Shown: piece after piece, positions 1 through 6,499 of the stretch
How the letters are laid out: every line of letters begins with the position of its first letter
How positions within the stretch are numbered: the stretch's first letter is position 1
Made by a program: the position numbers and the translations under genes
NCBI GenBank assembly: GCA_030594585.1
Contig: JAUVEX010000009.1
Coordinates: 1 to 15,597 of the forward strand
Direction: 5' to 3'
Length of the DNA: 15,597 bases
Source: an archaeon
Lineage (GTDB): Archaea > EX4484-52 > B79-G9
The notes under the pieces: model-generated
The model's input: the letters and a program-made list of their open reading frames with translations, nothing else
What the model was told of the DNA's origin: nothing
The model's database searches: none

Positions 1-554
1 TTTTCAATGCATTAAGGCTTGCGCTTTTTTATTCGGCATCTGTTCTATCTACAACCGGGTTTGCTTTAACAGAGATGTCGTTTTTCCCTGAAGTGAGCAT
101 ACTTTTATTCTTGTGTCTTCTGCTTGTTGGCGGCTCTGTGGGCTCAACTTCTGGAGGCCTTAAAGTTTTGCGAGTAGGTACATTCCTAAAGCTTGTATCT
201 CGTGAAGTAAAAAGAATGGATGCGCCTGCAAGGGCTCTTGATTCGGTTGTAATAAACAAAAAAATAGTTGATAACAAAAGCATATTGAATGCAGCAACAA
301 TAATGTTTTTATGGTTTTTGACTATTTTTTTAGGAAGCTTTGTGACTATTATCTACACAGACATATCGATTTTTACAGCAATAAAGAACATGATTTCTGT
401 TGTAGGCACTACAGGGATTCTGTTTATAAGTCAGGCAGATCTTATTGCACTTCCAGTTGCAGTAAAGCTTACATACATATTCAGCATGCTTGCGGGCCGT
501 CTTGAGATAGTCCCTTTGCTTGCTATTTTTAAGATAAGATTTACGAAAAAATAA
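1..554 (+). CDS. trkH: TrkH/KtrB-family K+ transporter, C-terminal part (5' end outside window)
   Basis: Integral membrane K+ channel-like subunit that works with a cytoplasmic TrkA-type nucleotide-binding regulator. The frame is open from the first bases and stops with TAA at 552-554; about 183 residues are visible. The filter-like motif STTGF of a pore repeat comes first. It is followed by the family signature GGSVGSTSGGLKVLR at roughly residues 47-61 of the fragment. After a cytoplasmic loop come further membrane segments, a last pore-like loop (SVVGTTGI) and the typical TrkH ending AGRLEI just before the C-terminus. This matches the third and fourth pore repeats of TrkH, so about the first 300 residues are missing. 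The next gene is its expected partner, TrkA. Membrane location and K+ transport follow from the family. Kin to KtrB cannot be separated from TrkH with only this half. Confidence 0.92.
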   Translation, partial: FNALRLALFYSASVLSTTGFALTEMSFFPEVSILLFLCLLLVGGSVGSTSGGLKVLRVGTFLKLVSREVKRMDAPARALDSVVINKKIVDNKSILNAATIMFLWFLTIFLGSFVTIIYTDISIFTAIKNMISVVGTTGILFISQADLIALPVAVKLTYIFSMLAGRLEIVPLLAIFKIRFTKK

Positions 555-556
555 GT

Positions 557-571
557 GTGTTGTTTTTTCTT
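557..571 (+). terminator. T-rich tract after trkH, possible archaeal terminator
   Basis: A run with six consecutive T (563-568) lies just after the trkH stop, without a hairpin. Archaeal RNA polymerase commonly terminates at such U-tracts. The next gene has its own TATA-like box 25 bp further on, which fits separate transcription. The evidence is weak because T-runs are common in this AT-rich DNA. Confidence 0.3.
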
Positions 572-592
572 GATGAGTGAATGGCATTGGCT

Positions 593-606
593 TAAGTATT
601 ATAAAC
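593..606 (+). promoter_or_regulatory. TATA-like box for trkA
   Basis: The sequence TAAGTATTATAAAC is centred about 27 bp before the ATG at 628. That is the normal TATA-to-transcription-start distance in archaea, so it predicts a leaderless trkA transcript. It also argues against the longer in-frame start at 577, which lies upstream of the box. Confidence 0.5.
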
Positions 607-627
607 AAGAAAAAACAAAAATCATGT

Positions 628-1278
628 ATGTATATTATTATTGTGGGTATAGATCCCGTAAGTATAAAACTTATTGAAAAGCTTTCAAAAAAACACGATG
701 TCGTGGTTATAGATGCCGACGAAAAAAAGTGCGAGGAGATATACACAAACACAGGAGTCACTGTAATAAATGACGATGCCACAAAACTTGATGTTTTGCA
801 GGATGCAGGCATCACAAAGGCAGCCGTTGTTTTTTCCACACTTGAGAACGACAACAAAAACATAATAATTTCTATGATTGCGAAAAAATTCGGAGTGCCG
901 AAAGTTGTTTCCCGTCTTGAAAACGATGAGTTCGAGGATGTTTACAAGATGCTTGATGTGGCAGCCATAGAATACAACGACATATTATTTTCTGAGTTTT
1001 ATCTGACAGTCGAGCACCCCAAAATTGCGAAAATAATATCTTTAAAAAAAGACATTTTTCTTTTCGAGCTCAATATTTTAAGGCATTCAAAAATCAAGAA
1101 TATGCGGATTGATGAACTAACAGAGCTAAAGAAATTCCCGAAAGACATTGTTTTCTGTTCGTTTTTGAGAAAAGAAGGGCTTTTTGAAATAAAGCATGAT
1201 ACGCGCATACTGGAGGGGGATGTGATTTTTATTATGTGCTCGCCTGCGTCAAAAAAACTTTTTGAAAAAATGCTTTGA
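628..1278 (+). CDS. trkA: TrkA-type K+ uptake regulator (RCK: TrkA_N + TrkA_C)
   Basis: Cytoplasmic nucleotide-binding subunit expected to gate the adjacent TrkH channel. The 216-aa product is the usual size for single-unit archaeal TrkA; bacterial TrkA is a duplicated protein of about 458 aa. Residues 1-115 form a Rossmann fold: strand MYIIIVG, then the second strand VVVIDAD with the acidic ribose-binding residue, then VSRLEN. Residues 140-216 fit the TrkA_C domain (RILEGDVIFIMCS). The glycine loop is odd: the family GxGxxG reads GIDPVS here, so two of the three glycines are replaced and NAD(H)/ATP binding may be altered. The ATG at 628 was chosen over 577 because it begins the first strand directly, as in homologues, and sits 27 bp from a TATA-like box. 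Family call is firm; ligand is uncertain. Confidence 0.88.
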   Translation: MYIIIVGIDPVSIKLIEKLSKKHDVVVIDADEKKCEEIYTNTGVTVINDDATKLDVLQDAGITKAAVVFSTLENDNKNIIISMIAKKFGVPKVVSRLENDEFEDVYKMLDVAAIEYNDILFSEFYLTVEHPKIAKIISLKKDIFLFELNILRHSKIKNMRIDELTELKKFPKDIVFCSFLRKEGLFEIKHDTRILEGDVIFIMCSPASKKLFEKML

Positions 1279-1316
1279 TGCGCACGGTTATTTTAACCCG
1301 CAACAATAACTTCATC

Positions 1317-1326
1317 TTTATAAAAT
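1317..1326 (+). promoter_or_regulatory. TATA box for PAN
   Basis: TTTATAAAAT is centred about 33 bp before the PAN ATG at 1354, which puts transcription start near 1347 and leaves a leader of only some 7 nt. A short G-rich stretch (AGGGAT) precedes the ATG, but it would be at the very 5' end of such a transcript. Confidence 0.5.
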
Positions 1327-1353
1327 CAAATATTCAATGTATTTAGGGATATT

Positions 1354-2496
1354 ATGAATTCAAATACCGATGTTTTAGATATTGATGAAATCCATATGGA
1401 TGCGCAGACAATTGATGAAGAAAATAGGATTTTAAAGGCAACTGTTGAAGATCTCCAAAAAGAGCTTGCGAAATACCAGCGCATGCCTTATCTTGTGACT
1501 CACATTGTTGACATCCATAAGCCAGAGGAAGCAATAATACAGCTTAACAGCGGCAAATTTTATGTTTCTGTTGCAAAACACCTTGAAGGAGATCTTAAGC
1601 CCGATGACGAAGTGCTTGTTGACCAAAAATCACTTACCGTAGTTCGAAAAATAGGAAAGTCAAAACACTTTGATGTTTCCCGTTTCGTCATTATGGAAAA
1701 GCCAAAAATAAGCTGGAACGCTGTAGGCGGCCTTGAAGATCAGATACGGGAAGTAAAAGAAGTAATTGAGCTCCCGCTAACACATCCGGAATTATTTAAA
1801 AAAATAGGTATTGAGCCCCCAAAAGGCATACTCTTGTACGGGCCTCCCGGAACAGGAAAGACTTTAATTGCAAAAGCAGTAGCAAAGAATTCAAATGCTG
1901 CATTTATAGAGATTGTGGGTTCCGAACTTGTTCAAAAATTTATAGGCGAGGGCTCAAAATTCGTTAAGTCTATTTTTGAGCTTGCCCGTGAAAAAGCCCC
2001 TGCAATAATATTTATAGATGAGATAGATTCCATTGCCGCAAAAAGAATAGAAGTCGGTACTTCAGGTGAGCGGGAAGTGCAAAGGACATTCATGCAGCTT
2101 TTGGCCGAACTTGACGGCTTTAAGCCTTTGGGAAATATAAAGATAATAGGAGCCACAAACAGGCTCGATATATTGGATCCTGCAATTATTCGACCAGGCA
2201 GGCTTGACCGCGCAATAGAAGTGACACTTCCTGATGAAAAAGGTATGCTTGAGATTTTTAAGATACATACAAAGAATATGAAGCTTGCAGATGATGTATG
2301 CCTTGAGGAAATTGTAAAAAATGTTAAAAAAGCAAGCGGTGCAGACATTCGCGCAATATGTATGGAAGCAGGATATTTTGCAATCCGCTCCAAAAAAACA
2401 GAAATAAAAATGGAATATTTCTTAGAAGCCATAAAAAAAGTCAAAAAAGAGGCAAAGGAAAAAAGTACAGATTATCTTAATCTTTATGGCCGCTGA
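1354..2496 (+). CDS. pan: Proteasome-activating nucleotidase (PAN), AAA+ ATPase
   Basis: Hexameric AAA+ unfoldase that feeds substrates to the archaeal 20S proteasome. The 380-aa product is slightly short for PAN (about 390-430). Order of parts: a predicted coiled coil at residues 20-43; an OB-like domain at about 44-100; the AAA module opening with VGGLEDQ at 124; Walker A GPPGTGKT at 163-170; pore loop KFIGEG at 195-200; Walker B IIFIDE at 218-223; the GEREVQRT segment at about 238; sensor-1 GATNR at 266-270; arginine fingers in RPGRLDR at 280-286. The segment from the OB-like domain through the AAA module reads like PAN rather than Cdc48 or a membrane AAA protease. The C-terminus is LYGR. 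PAN proteins usually end in a HbYX tail such as LYR, so a residue appears inserted. The 3' end overlaps the convergent membrane-protein gene by 20 bp. No proteasome subunit gene is in the window. Confidence 0.93.
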   Translation: MNSNTDVLDIDEIHMDAQTIDEENRILKATVEDLQKELAKYQRMPYLVTHIVDIHKPEEAIIQLNSGKFYVSVAKHLEGDLKPDDEVLVDQKSLTVVRKIGKSKHFDVSRFVIMEKPKISWNAVGGLEDQIREVKEVIELPLTHPELFKKIGIEPPKGILLYGPPGTGKTLIAKAVAKNSNAAFIEIVGSELVQKFIGEGSKFVKSIFELAREKAPAIIFIDEIDSIAAKRIEVGTSGEREVQRTFMQLLAELDGFKPLGNIKIIGATNRLDILDPAIIRPGRLDRAIEVTLPDEKGMLEIFKIHTKNMKLADDVCLEEIVKNVKKASGADIRAICMEAGYFAIRSKKTEIKMEYFLEAIKKVKKEAKEKSTDYLNLYGR

Positions 2497-2863
2497 TCTC
2501 TGTTTTTTTCTGGACTAAAAAAAGGTATGCTAGAGCAACAATTACACCAAGCAGAATACTGATGAATATATTATCAAACCCAAGCGATATGTTTTGTGTT
2601 ATTTGCGAAATATAAAAACCGATTATAGGGATTGCACAAAAAATAATAATTAATGTGATGGCCCATAAAAAAACTTTTTGATTGTTGTTTCTAAGTTTCA
2701 TCAGAATAACTGCCAACCCTGTTGAAAATCCGCCCAAAAGAATTATTGCCTGCTTATAATCCAATGAAAAAAAATCAGAAATATTTAGAAAGCTAATGCT
2801 TACAAGAATCCCTAATATTGCCCACAGGAATACACCCCATATATTAAAATTGAAGTTACCCAT
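2477..2863 (-). CDS. Four-helix membrane protein, paralogue A
   Basis: Unrecognised 128-aa integral membrane protein. Four hydrophobic segments are visible, at roughly residues 8-30, 39-57, 67-90 and 97-117, with short polar loops and a polar charged C-terminal tail. The first 60 residues align closely with the product of the next gene upstream: WAILGI near the start, then FFS-YK, then GG-STG-AVILMK. The two therefore arose by duplication. The ATG at 2863 is preferred over a TTG three codons earlier because the protein then begins MG.F like its paralogue. A TATA-like box lies at 2893-2905. The 3' end overlaps PAN by 20 bp. Possible roles as a small transporter or stress membrane protein cannot be told from sequence. 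Confidence 0.75.
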   Translation of the reverse strand: MGNFNFNIWGVFLWAILGILVSISFLNISDFFSLDYKQAIILLGGFSTGLAVILMKLRNNNQKVFLWAITLIIIFCAIPIIGFYISQITQNISLGFDNIFISILLGVIVALAYLFLVQKKTEISGHKD

Positions 2864-2892
2864 AAAACACAATTAAACTATTTCTTTTTGAG

Positions 2893-2905
2893 TATATATA
2901 TTTTT
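2893..2905 (-). promoter_or_regulatory. TATA-like box for paralogue A
   Basis: Read on the minus strand this is AAAAATATATATA-like sequence centred about 35 bp before the ATG at 2863. It predicts a short leader of about 8 nt. It lies between the two paralogues, so the downstream copy may be transcribed on its own. Confidence 0.4.
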
Positions 2906-2941
2906 GCGTTAAAATTGTCTTTTGTCTTTGATGATATCGGT

Positions 2942-3319
2942 TTATTCTTCAATTTCAAGTTCTTCTATGTTTTTGGCAAGCACAAGAAATAATATAGATG
3001 CAGAAATGCCCATAGTTGCACCAAATACAATAGGCCCTAAATGCGCAAGCACGGGGAAGATAAGGGCATAAAACGGCAGTGTTGTTAAAAGGGATAAAAC
3101 AAGAATCAATGATACAGACATTATGAAATGATTTCTGTCAGTCTCACGGTATTTCATAAGAATAACAGCTGTTCCTGTAGAAATTCCCCCAACAATAAGC
3201 GCCATGTATTTATAGTTAATTGAGAAAAATTCACCTATGTTTGCAAACGCAATACCCATAGCAATTCCCAAAATCGCCCAAACAAACAAACCTATGATTT
3301 TTACATTGTTGAATCCCAT
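2942..3319 (-). CDS. Four-helix membrane protein, paralogue B
   Basis: Unrecognised 125-aa membrane protein. Four hydrophobic segments lie near residues 8-30, 38-57, 67-90 and 95-115, followed by an acidic tail (IEELEIEE). It shares WAILGI, the FFS-YK loop and the GG.STG.AVILMK motif with the gene 78 bp downstream, while the second halves of the two proteins have diverged. This suggests that the first two helices and the loop after them carry the conserved function. The ATG at 3319 faces the tatD promoter across 60 bp. A minus-strand TATA-like element (3341-3353) sits about 27 bp upstream and would make the transcript nearly leaderless. No function is proposed. Confidence 0.77.
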   Translation of the reverse strand: MGFNNVKIIGLFVWAILGIAMGIAFANIGEFFSINYKYMALIVGGISTGTAVILMKYRETDRNHFIMSVSLILVLSLLTTLPFYALIFPVLAHLGPIVFGATMGISASILFLVLAKNIEELEIEE

Positions 3320-3340
3320 ATTAATGCCTCGTAGGTTATT

Positions 3341-3363
3341 AAAATACTTTAAATGTATATAAA
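3341..3363. promoter_or_regulatory. Overlapping divergent TATA elements (paralogue B / tatD)
   Basis: The 60-bp gap between the two divergent starts holds an AT-rich core. AAAATACTTTAAA (3341-3353), read on the minus strand, is placed for a start near 3320. TATATAAA (3356-3363) on the plus strand is placed for tatD, about 20-24 bp before its ATG. The two boxes are adjacent, so the two promoters may compete. Confidence 0.4.
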
Positions 3364-3379
3364 CTTTGTGGTGGTTAAA

Positions 3380-4141
3380 ATGTCAAAACTTACAGACACA
3401 CATTGTCATATTCAGCACGAGAAATTCAAAGATGACCTAGGCGAAACTATAAGCAAAACAGAACAGAAAATGGCATTTACGGTTGTTTCCGGCGCAAATA
3501 AGGAATGGAACCGAAAGGCAATAGATATTTCTAAAAATTCAAAAAATATTTACGCTACAATCGGCCTCCACCCAATAGATGCCGAAAAGATGAGTGAAAA
3601 AGAATTCAATGAAGAACTTGATTTTATCGAAAAAAATGCAAACAATATAGTCGCCATAGGCGAAATCGGCCTTGATTTTCACTGGGAGAAAGACGAAAAA
3701 TTAAGGGTTTTGCAAAAAGAAAGGTTTGTCCAATTTTTGAATCTTTCAAAAAAAATCAATCTGCCTGTTGTAATACACTCATGGGATGCAGAAAAAGAAG
3801 TTCTTGAAATCCTTGAAAAAGAAAAAATGAAAAAAGTTGTTATGCATTGCTTTTCAGGAAATCTGGAGTTGATGGAAAAAGCACTTGAATTGGGTTATTA
3901 TATCTCAATTTCAACAATTATTCTTCGCTCCAAATCTACGCGAAAACTTGCGCGCGACTGCCCGCTTGATAAAATGCTTCTTGAGACCGACGCTCCTTAT
4001 CTCTGGCTTGACGGAAAACGAAATGTTCCCTGGAACACCGAATATGCTGCAGAAAAAATAGCCAAGATAAGAAAAATAACAAAAGATGAAGTCCTTGAGG
4101 CAACACTCAACAATGCGAAAAAGATTTTTGGGATTGATTAG
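3380..4141 (+). CDS. tatD: TatD-family metal-dependent hydrolase (putative DNase)
   Basis: Amidohydrolase-type TIM-barrel enzyme. Family members are metal-dependent 3'-5' exonucleases or DNases linked to DNA quality control and oxidative damage. The 253-aa length is typical. All expected metal ligands are present: the HxH pair H8/H10 (THCH), E95 in GEIGLD, H133 in VIHSWD, H156 in MHCFSG and D204 in LETDAPYL. The ATG at 3380 was chosen over an in-frame ATG at 3353 because it starts just before the first strand and is preceded by a Shine-Dalgarno-like GGTGG at 3370-3374; the earlier ATG lies inside the promoter core. The 3' end overlaps the opposing Nudix gene by 35 bp. Family assignment is firm; the physiological substrate is not known. 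Confidence 0.93.
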   Translation: MSKLTDTHCHIQHEKFKDDLGETISKTEQKMAFTVVSGANKEWNRKAIDISKNSKNIYATIGLHPIDAEKMSEKEFNEELDFIEKNANNIVAIGEIGLDFHWEKDEKLRVLQKERFVQFLNLSKKINLPVVIHSWDAEKEVLEILEKEKMKKVVMHCFSGNLELMEKALELGYYISISTIILRSKSTRKLARDCPLDKMLLETDAPYLWLDGKRNVPWNTEYAAEKIAKIRKITKDEVLEATLNNAKKIFGID

Positions 4142-4700
4142 TTACAGAGCCTATAGGCCAAACGCATTCTGCTGATTGTTTTGGCAATAATATATATTCT
4201 CCTTCTTTTCTGATAACACGATATTCTTGCTCAAAAACATCCCTTCCTCGCGTAATGGCATTGATTATCATAAAGTCTAAAGGAATTATTTTTTCTCCGT
4301 CAGGTGCGTAAGGTTCTAATAGATTCTCAACAGGAAATAAGCGGTTCTGCCCTTCTTCTGTCTCTTTTAGATAATTCGTGTTGTTGTTGGCGTATTGGTA
4401 AAAATAAATTACATTATCGAATACTTTATCATTTTCAAAAACCCGCTCTATGACCCACCCCATAGGGTATCCGTTTTTAAGCTCAAGGCCTGTTTCTTCA
4501 TATGGTTCTCTGTCTGCTGTTTCTTTTATGCTGTTGTCAAAATCTTCAAATTTGCCGCCCGGAAAGCCCCACATATCTTTAAATGGCGATTTTGCCCGTT
4601 TTTTGAGCAAAACAGAATCGCCCATATAAATGATAGCGCATGCTACGGGTGTTAAATCAATAATTCTTGTTAGGCCTATACTTTCAGGGGGATAGTCCAT
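4107..4700 (-). CDS. Nudix hydrolase
   Basis: Enzyme expected to hydrolyse a nucleoside diphosphate linked to another group; the substrate cannot be read from the sequence. The product is 197 aa from the ATG at 4700. The Nudix box starts at about residue 48 with GFPGGKFED and ends with REPYEETGL near residues 64-72. The catalytic RExxEExG residues are intact. Compared with the strict GX5EX7REUXEEXGU pattern there is one extra residue before RE, an Asp in place of the first Glu, and Pro at the U position. A GGK-D-type spacing of this kind also occurs in CoA-pyrophosphatase-like members. The start at 4700 was chosen over 4787 because the longer form would overlap the NYN gene by 59 bp and a TATA-like element lies about 24-26 bp before 4700. 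The C-terminal 35 bp overlap tatD. Confidence 0.87.
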   Translation of the reverse strand: MDYPPESIGLTRIIDLTPVACAIIYMGDSVLLKKRAKSPFKDMWGFPGGKFEDFDNSIKETADREPYEETGLELKNGYPMGWVIERVFENDKVFDNVIYFYQYANNNTNYLKETEEGQNRLFPVENLLEPYAPDGEKIIPLDFMIINAITRGRDVFEQEYRVIRKEGEYILLPKQSAECVWPIGSVTNQSQKSFSHC

Positions 4701-4718
4701 AACTATACTTGAATAAGA

Positions 4719-4730
4719 ATATTTAAATTT
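4719..4730 (-). promoter_or_regulatory. TATA-like box for the Nudix gene
   Basis: On the minus strand this reads AATTTAAATATT, centred about 24-26 bp before the ATG at 4700. It predicts a leaderless transcript. It sits at the very end of the NYN gene, so the Nudix gene probably has its own promoter rather than depending on the aRF1-NYN unit. Confidence 0.45.
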
Positions 4731-5223
4731 AGAATTTCTTTCGTTTGGTTTCACGCCTGTTATTCCCATTTGTAATGTCAATGACAAAATCAGCCGCCCG
4801 TTGAAGGCCTTTTGAGAAACCCGGATTTTGGCCTATTACAATCACTTTCTTGCCATGTCTTTTTGCAGTCTGGACCACAGGCAGAAAATCAGCATCCCGC
4901 GTTGCAATGGCTATTATATCTATGTTTTTGTTGTGCACAGCCTCAATTGCCTCAACAGACATGTAGACATCAACATCTGTCTGGTCGTTTTTTGTGCCAC
5001 CCATACCGATTATCGGCTCAAATCCCTGGTTTGTGACAGCTTCCACAAGTTTGTTCGGCGCGTATTGGTTCAGAAAAACAATGCTTTGGGCAACCCGACC
5101 GTGCTCTTCAAGTTTTTTTCTTATTTTGTCTAAATCAGTGTCAAATTCTTTTCTAAGCATATTAGGGCCGTCAACAAAAACAGCTATATTTTTTTCTTTT
5201 CGTATTTTTTTTAAAAAGGACAT
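4729..5223 (-). CDS. NYN/LabA-like PIN-fold protein (archaeal TIGR00288 type), putative RNase
   Basis: The 164-aa product has the NYN fold, a PIN-like nuclease domain seen in RNA-processing enzymes. Acidic residues expected at the metal site are visible: D18 in VFVDGPN together with N21, D83/D85 in TDVDVYM, and D110/D112 in TRDADF. After the last strand (VIVIGQNP) comes a basic, disordered-looking tail (NNRRETKRKKF), which may contact RNA. It begins 21 bp after the aRF1 stop on the same strand, so co-transcription is likely and a role near translation or mRNA turnover is plausible. The ATG at 5223 is preferred over a GTG three codons earlier. The DGPNMLRKEF stretch resembles the conserved archaeal family TIGR00288. 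Nuclease activity is inferred, not shown. Confidence 0.85.
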   Translation of the reverse strand: MSFLKKIRKEKNIAVFVDGPNMLRKEFDTDLDKIRKKLEEHGRVAQSIVFLNQYAPNKLVEAVTNQGFEPIIGMGGTKNDQTDVDVYMSVEAIEAVHNKNIDIIAIATRDADFLPVVQTAKRHGKKVIVIGQNPGFSKGLQRAADFVIDITNGNNRRETKRKKF

Positions 5224-5244
5224 ATCAATCACATAAATATTTTA

Positions 5245-6462
5245 TCATTCAAGTTTATATCTTAGTATGGCGCCAATTCCACCCAACTGCAAAAACTGCG
5301 CGCCTTCCTGTGTTTCTGCAGAAACTGTCTCGAATTTTGTGCTGGTGGCTTCGCACACTTTTTCCAATGCATCAAAAAGGTCTTTTTCAGTAATTTTGAT
5401 ATTTGCCCCGCATTTCGGGCACTTGCCGGATATTTTTTCTTTTCTTGTTATTTTTTGGCCTTTATATCCACAGCTGCTGCATATAACATCAAACGCGCCC
5501 ATAGGAATTTGTTCAGACACAATCAGCGTATCCACAGCACCTGAATCAAGCGCTTTTTGAACTTCAATAAGACCATATGATGCAAGCCCTGTCTCTTTTT
5601 TAAGGTTCTCGAAAAATCGGCCCAAAATCTGTTTTTCGCGCATAATACTTGATTGCGCAAGAACATCTTCAGCCCGGTCAATTAGCTCTTTTAGGCCGTC
5701 AACACCGGCATATCCTAAATCTTTTATTGTAAGTATTTTCTTTTTCATGGCTTCTGACAAAAAGTCCCCTTCTGCGAACTCTTCCTTTACATGCCCCGGC
5801 CCCCCGATTATAAGCCCAAGAAGGTCTTTTTCCTCTTCAAAAGACTTTGTTGCAAGAACGCCGACTTCTTTTTTGAATGTAAGCAAAAGCCCCTGCCTGA
5901 CACGGCCGTATCTTGCTGCGGACTGTCCGCCCTTTCCGGTTTTTCCGGGAACAAGAGAGGTCATATGTCTTATAAGTTCAATTGATTTGCCCCGAAGAAC
6001 AGCGATTGCCGCTTCCTGAGTGTCAATAGTCACAAGCCCGTATACTTCTTTTTCACGGGTAAGGTCTTTTAGAGGGTCTGTTATGAATGTCTGGTCGCAC
6101 CTGTAAAGCCGCATACTTATGGGTTCCGGCGGTTCTATTTCCCAAAGCTTCATATCCTGCACGCCTTCTTTTCCGGAAACATTTCCGCAGAAAATAATAA
6201 GCCCGTTTTTAGGGGTCTGGTTGTATAATTTAAGCTTCTGTCCTACTTTTTCTAAAGCAGACATGACATTTTTTCTGGTTGCTTTGGATTTTATGTTGAC
6301 AGCGGTCCCTTGCTCATTTGCAATGAGTGTTTTCATCTCATTTATGTTGTATCCTGAAGGAATGTAAACGCTTACAAGCTCTGTATGCCGCCCCCTCATT
6401 TTAGAAAGTGTGGTTACAATAGTTTTCAACTGTTTTGGATTTAATTCATTAAATAATAACAC
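5245..6462 (-). CDS. prf1: Peptide chain release factor aRF1 (eRF1 family)
   Basis: Class I release factor that recognises all three stop codons and triggers peptidyl-tRNA hydrolysis on the ribosome. The 405-aa length is typical for archaeal aRF1. The N domain has the decoding motif NIKS at residues 56-59 and a YRCD segment at about 120, where eRF1 has YxCxxxF. The M domain has the catalytic GGQ at 178-180 within GKGGQSAARYGR. The C domain carries a zinc-ribbon-like pair, CSSCG (C328, C331) and CPKCG (C348, C351), as in many archaeal members. The start is GTG at 6462; no ATG is suitable, and a TATA box about 29 bp upstream makes the transcript close to leaderless. The NYN gene follows after 21 bp. 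Identification is secure. Confidence 0.96.
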   Translation of the reverse strand: MLLFNELNPKQLKTIVTTLSKMRGRHTELVSVYIPSGYNINEMKTLIANEQGTAVNIKSKATRKNVMSALEKVGQKLKLYNQTPKNGLIIFCGNVSGKEGVQDMKLWEIEPPEPISMRLYRCDQTFITDPLKDLTREKEVYGLVTIDTQEAAIAVLRGKSIELIRHMTSLVPGKTGKGGQSAARYGRVRQGLLLTFKKEVGVLATKSFEEEKDLLGLIIGGPGHVKEEFAEGDFLSEAMKKKILTIKDLGYAGVDGLKELIDRAEDVLAQSSIMREKQILGRFFENLKKETGLASYGLIEVQKALDSGAVDTLIVSEQIPMGAFDVICSSCGYKGQKITRKEKISGKCPKCGANIKITEKDLFDALEKVCEATSTKFETVSAETQEGAQFLQLGGIGAILRYKLE

Positions 6463-6485
6463 CTGTTTTAATAGAACAAGACAAA

Positions 6486-6497
6486 CATTATATAATT
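6486..6497 (-). promoter_or_regulatory. TATA box for aRF1
   Basis: On the minus strand this is AATTATATAATG, a strong TATA core placed about 29 bp before the GTG start at 6462. It lies immediately downstream of the HAD gene stop at 6500, so aRF1 (probably with NYN) can be transcribed independently of the HAD gene. The predicted leader is 0-3 nt. Confidence 0.55.
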
Positions 6498-6499
6498 TG

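Noticed and set aside
330..863. A 177-codon open frame on the minus strand across trkH and trkA
   Set aside because: It overlaps two well-supported plus-strand genes, its product is Ser/Phe-rich low-complexity sequence typical of an antisense reading, and it has no motif.
1286..1298. Small inverted repeat GGTTA-TTT-TAACC after trkA
   Set aside because: The stem is only 5 bp and no T-run follows, so it does not support a terminator.
1337..1357. Six-codon mini-ORF overlapping the PAN start as ATGA
   Set aside because: The predicted transcription start (about 1347) lies downstream of its ATG, so it would not be transcribed.
1932..2444. A 170-codon minus-strand open frame inside PAN
   Set aside because: It lies wholly within the AAA domain coding sequence on the opposite strand, and its Ser/Ile/Phe-rich product looks like an antisense shadow.
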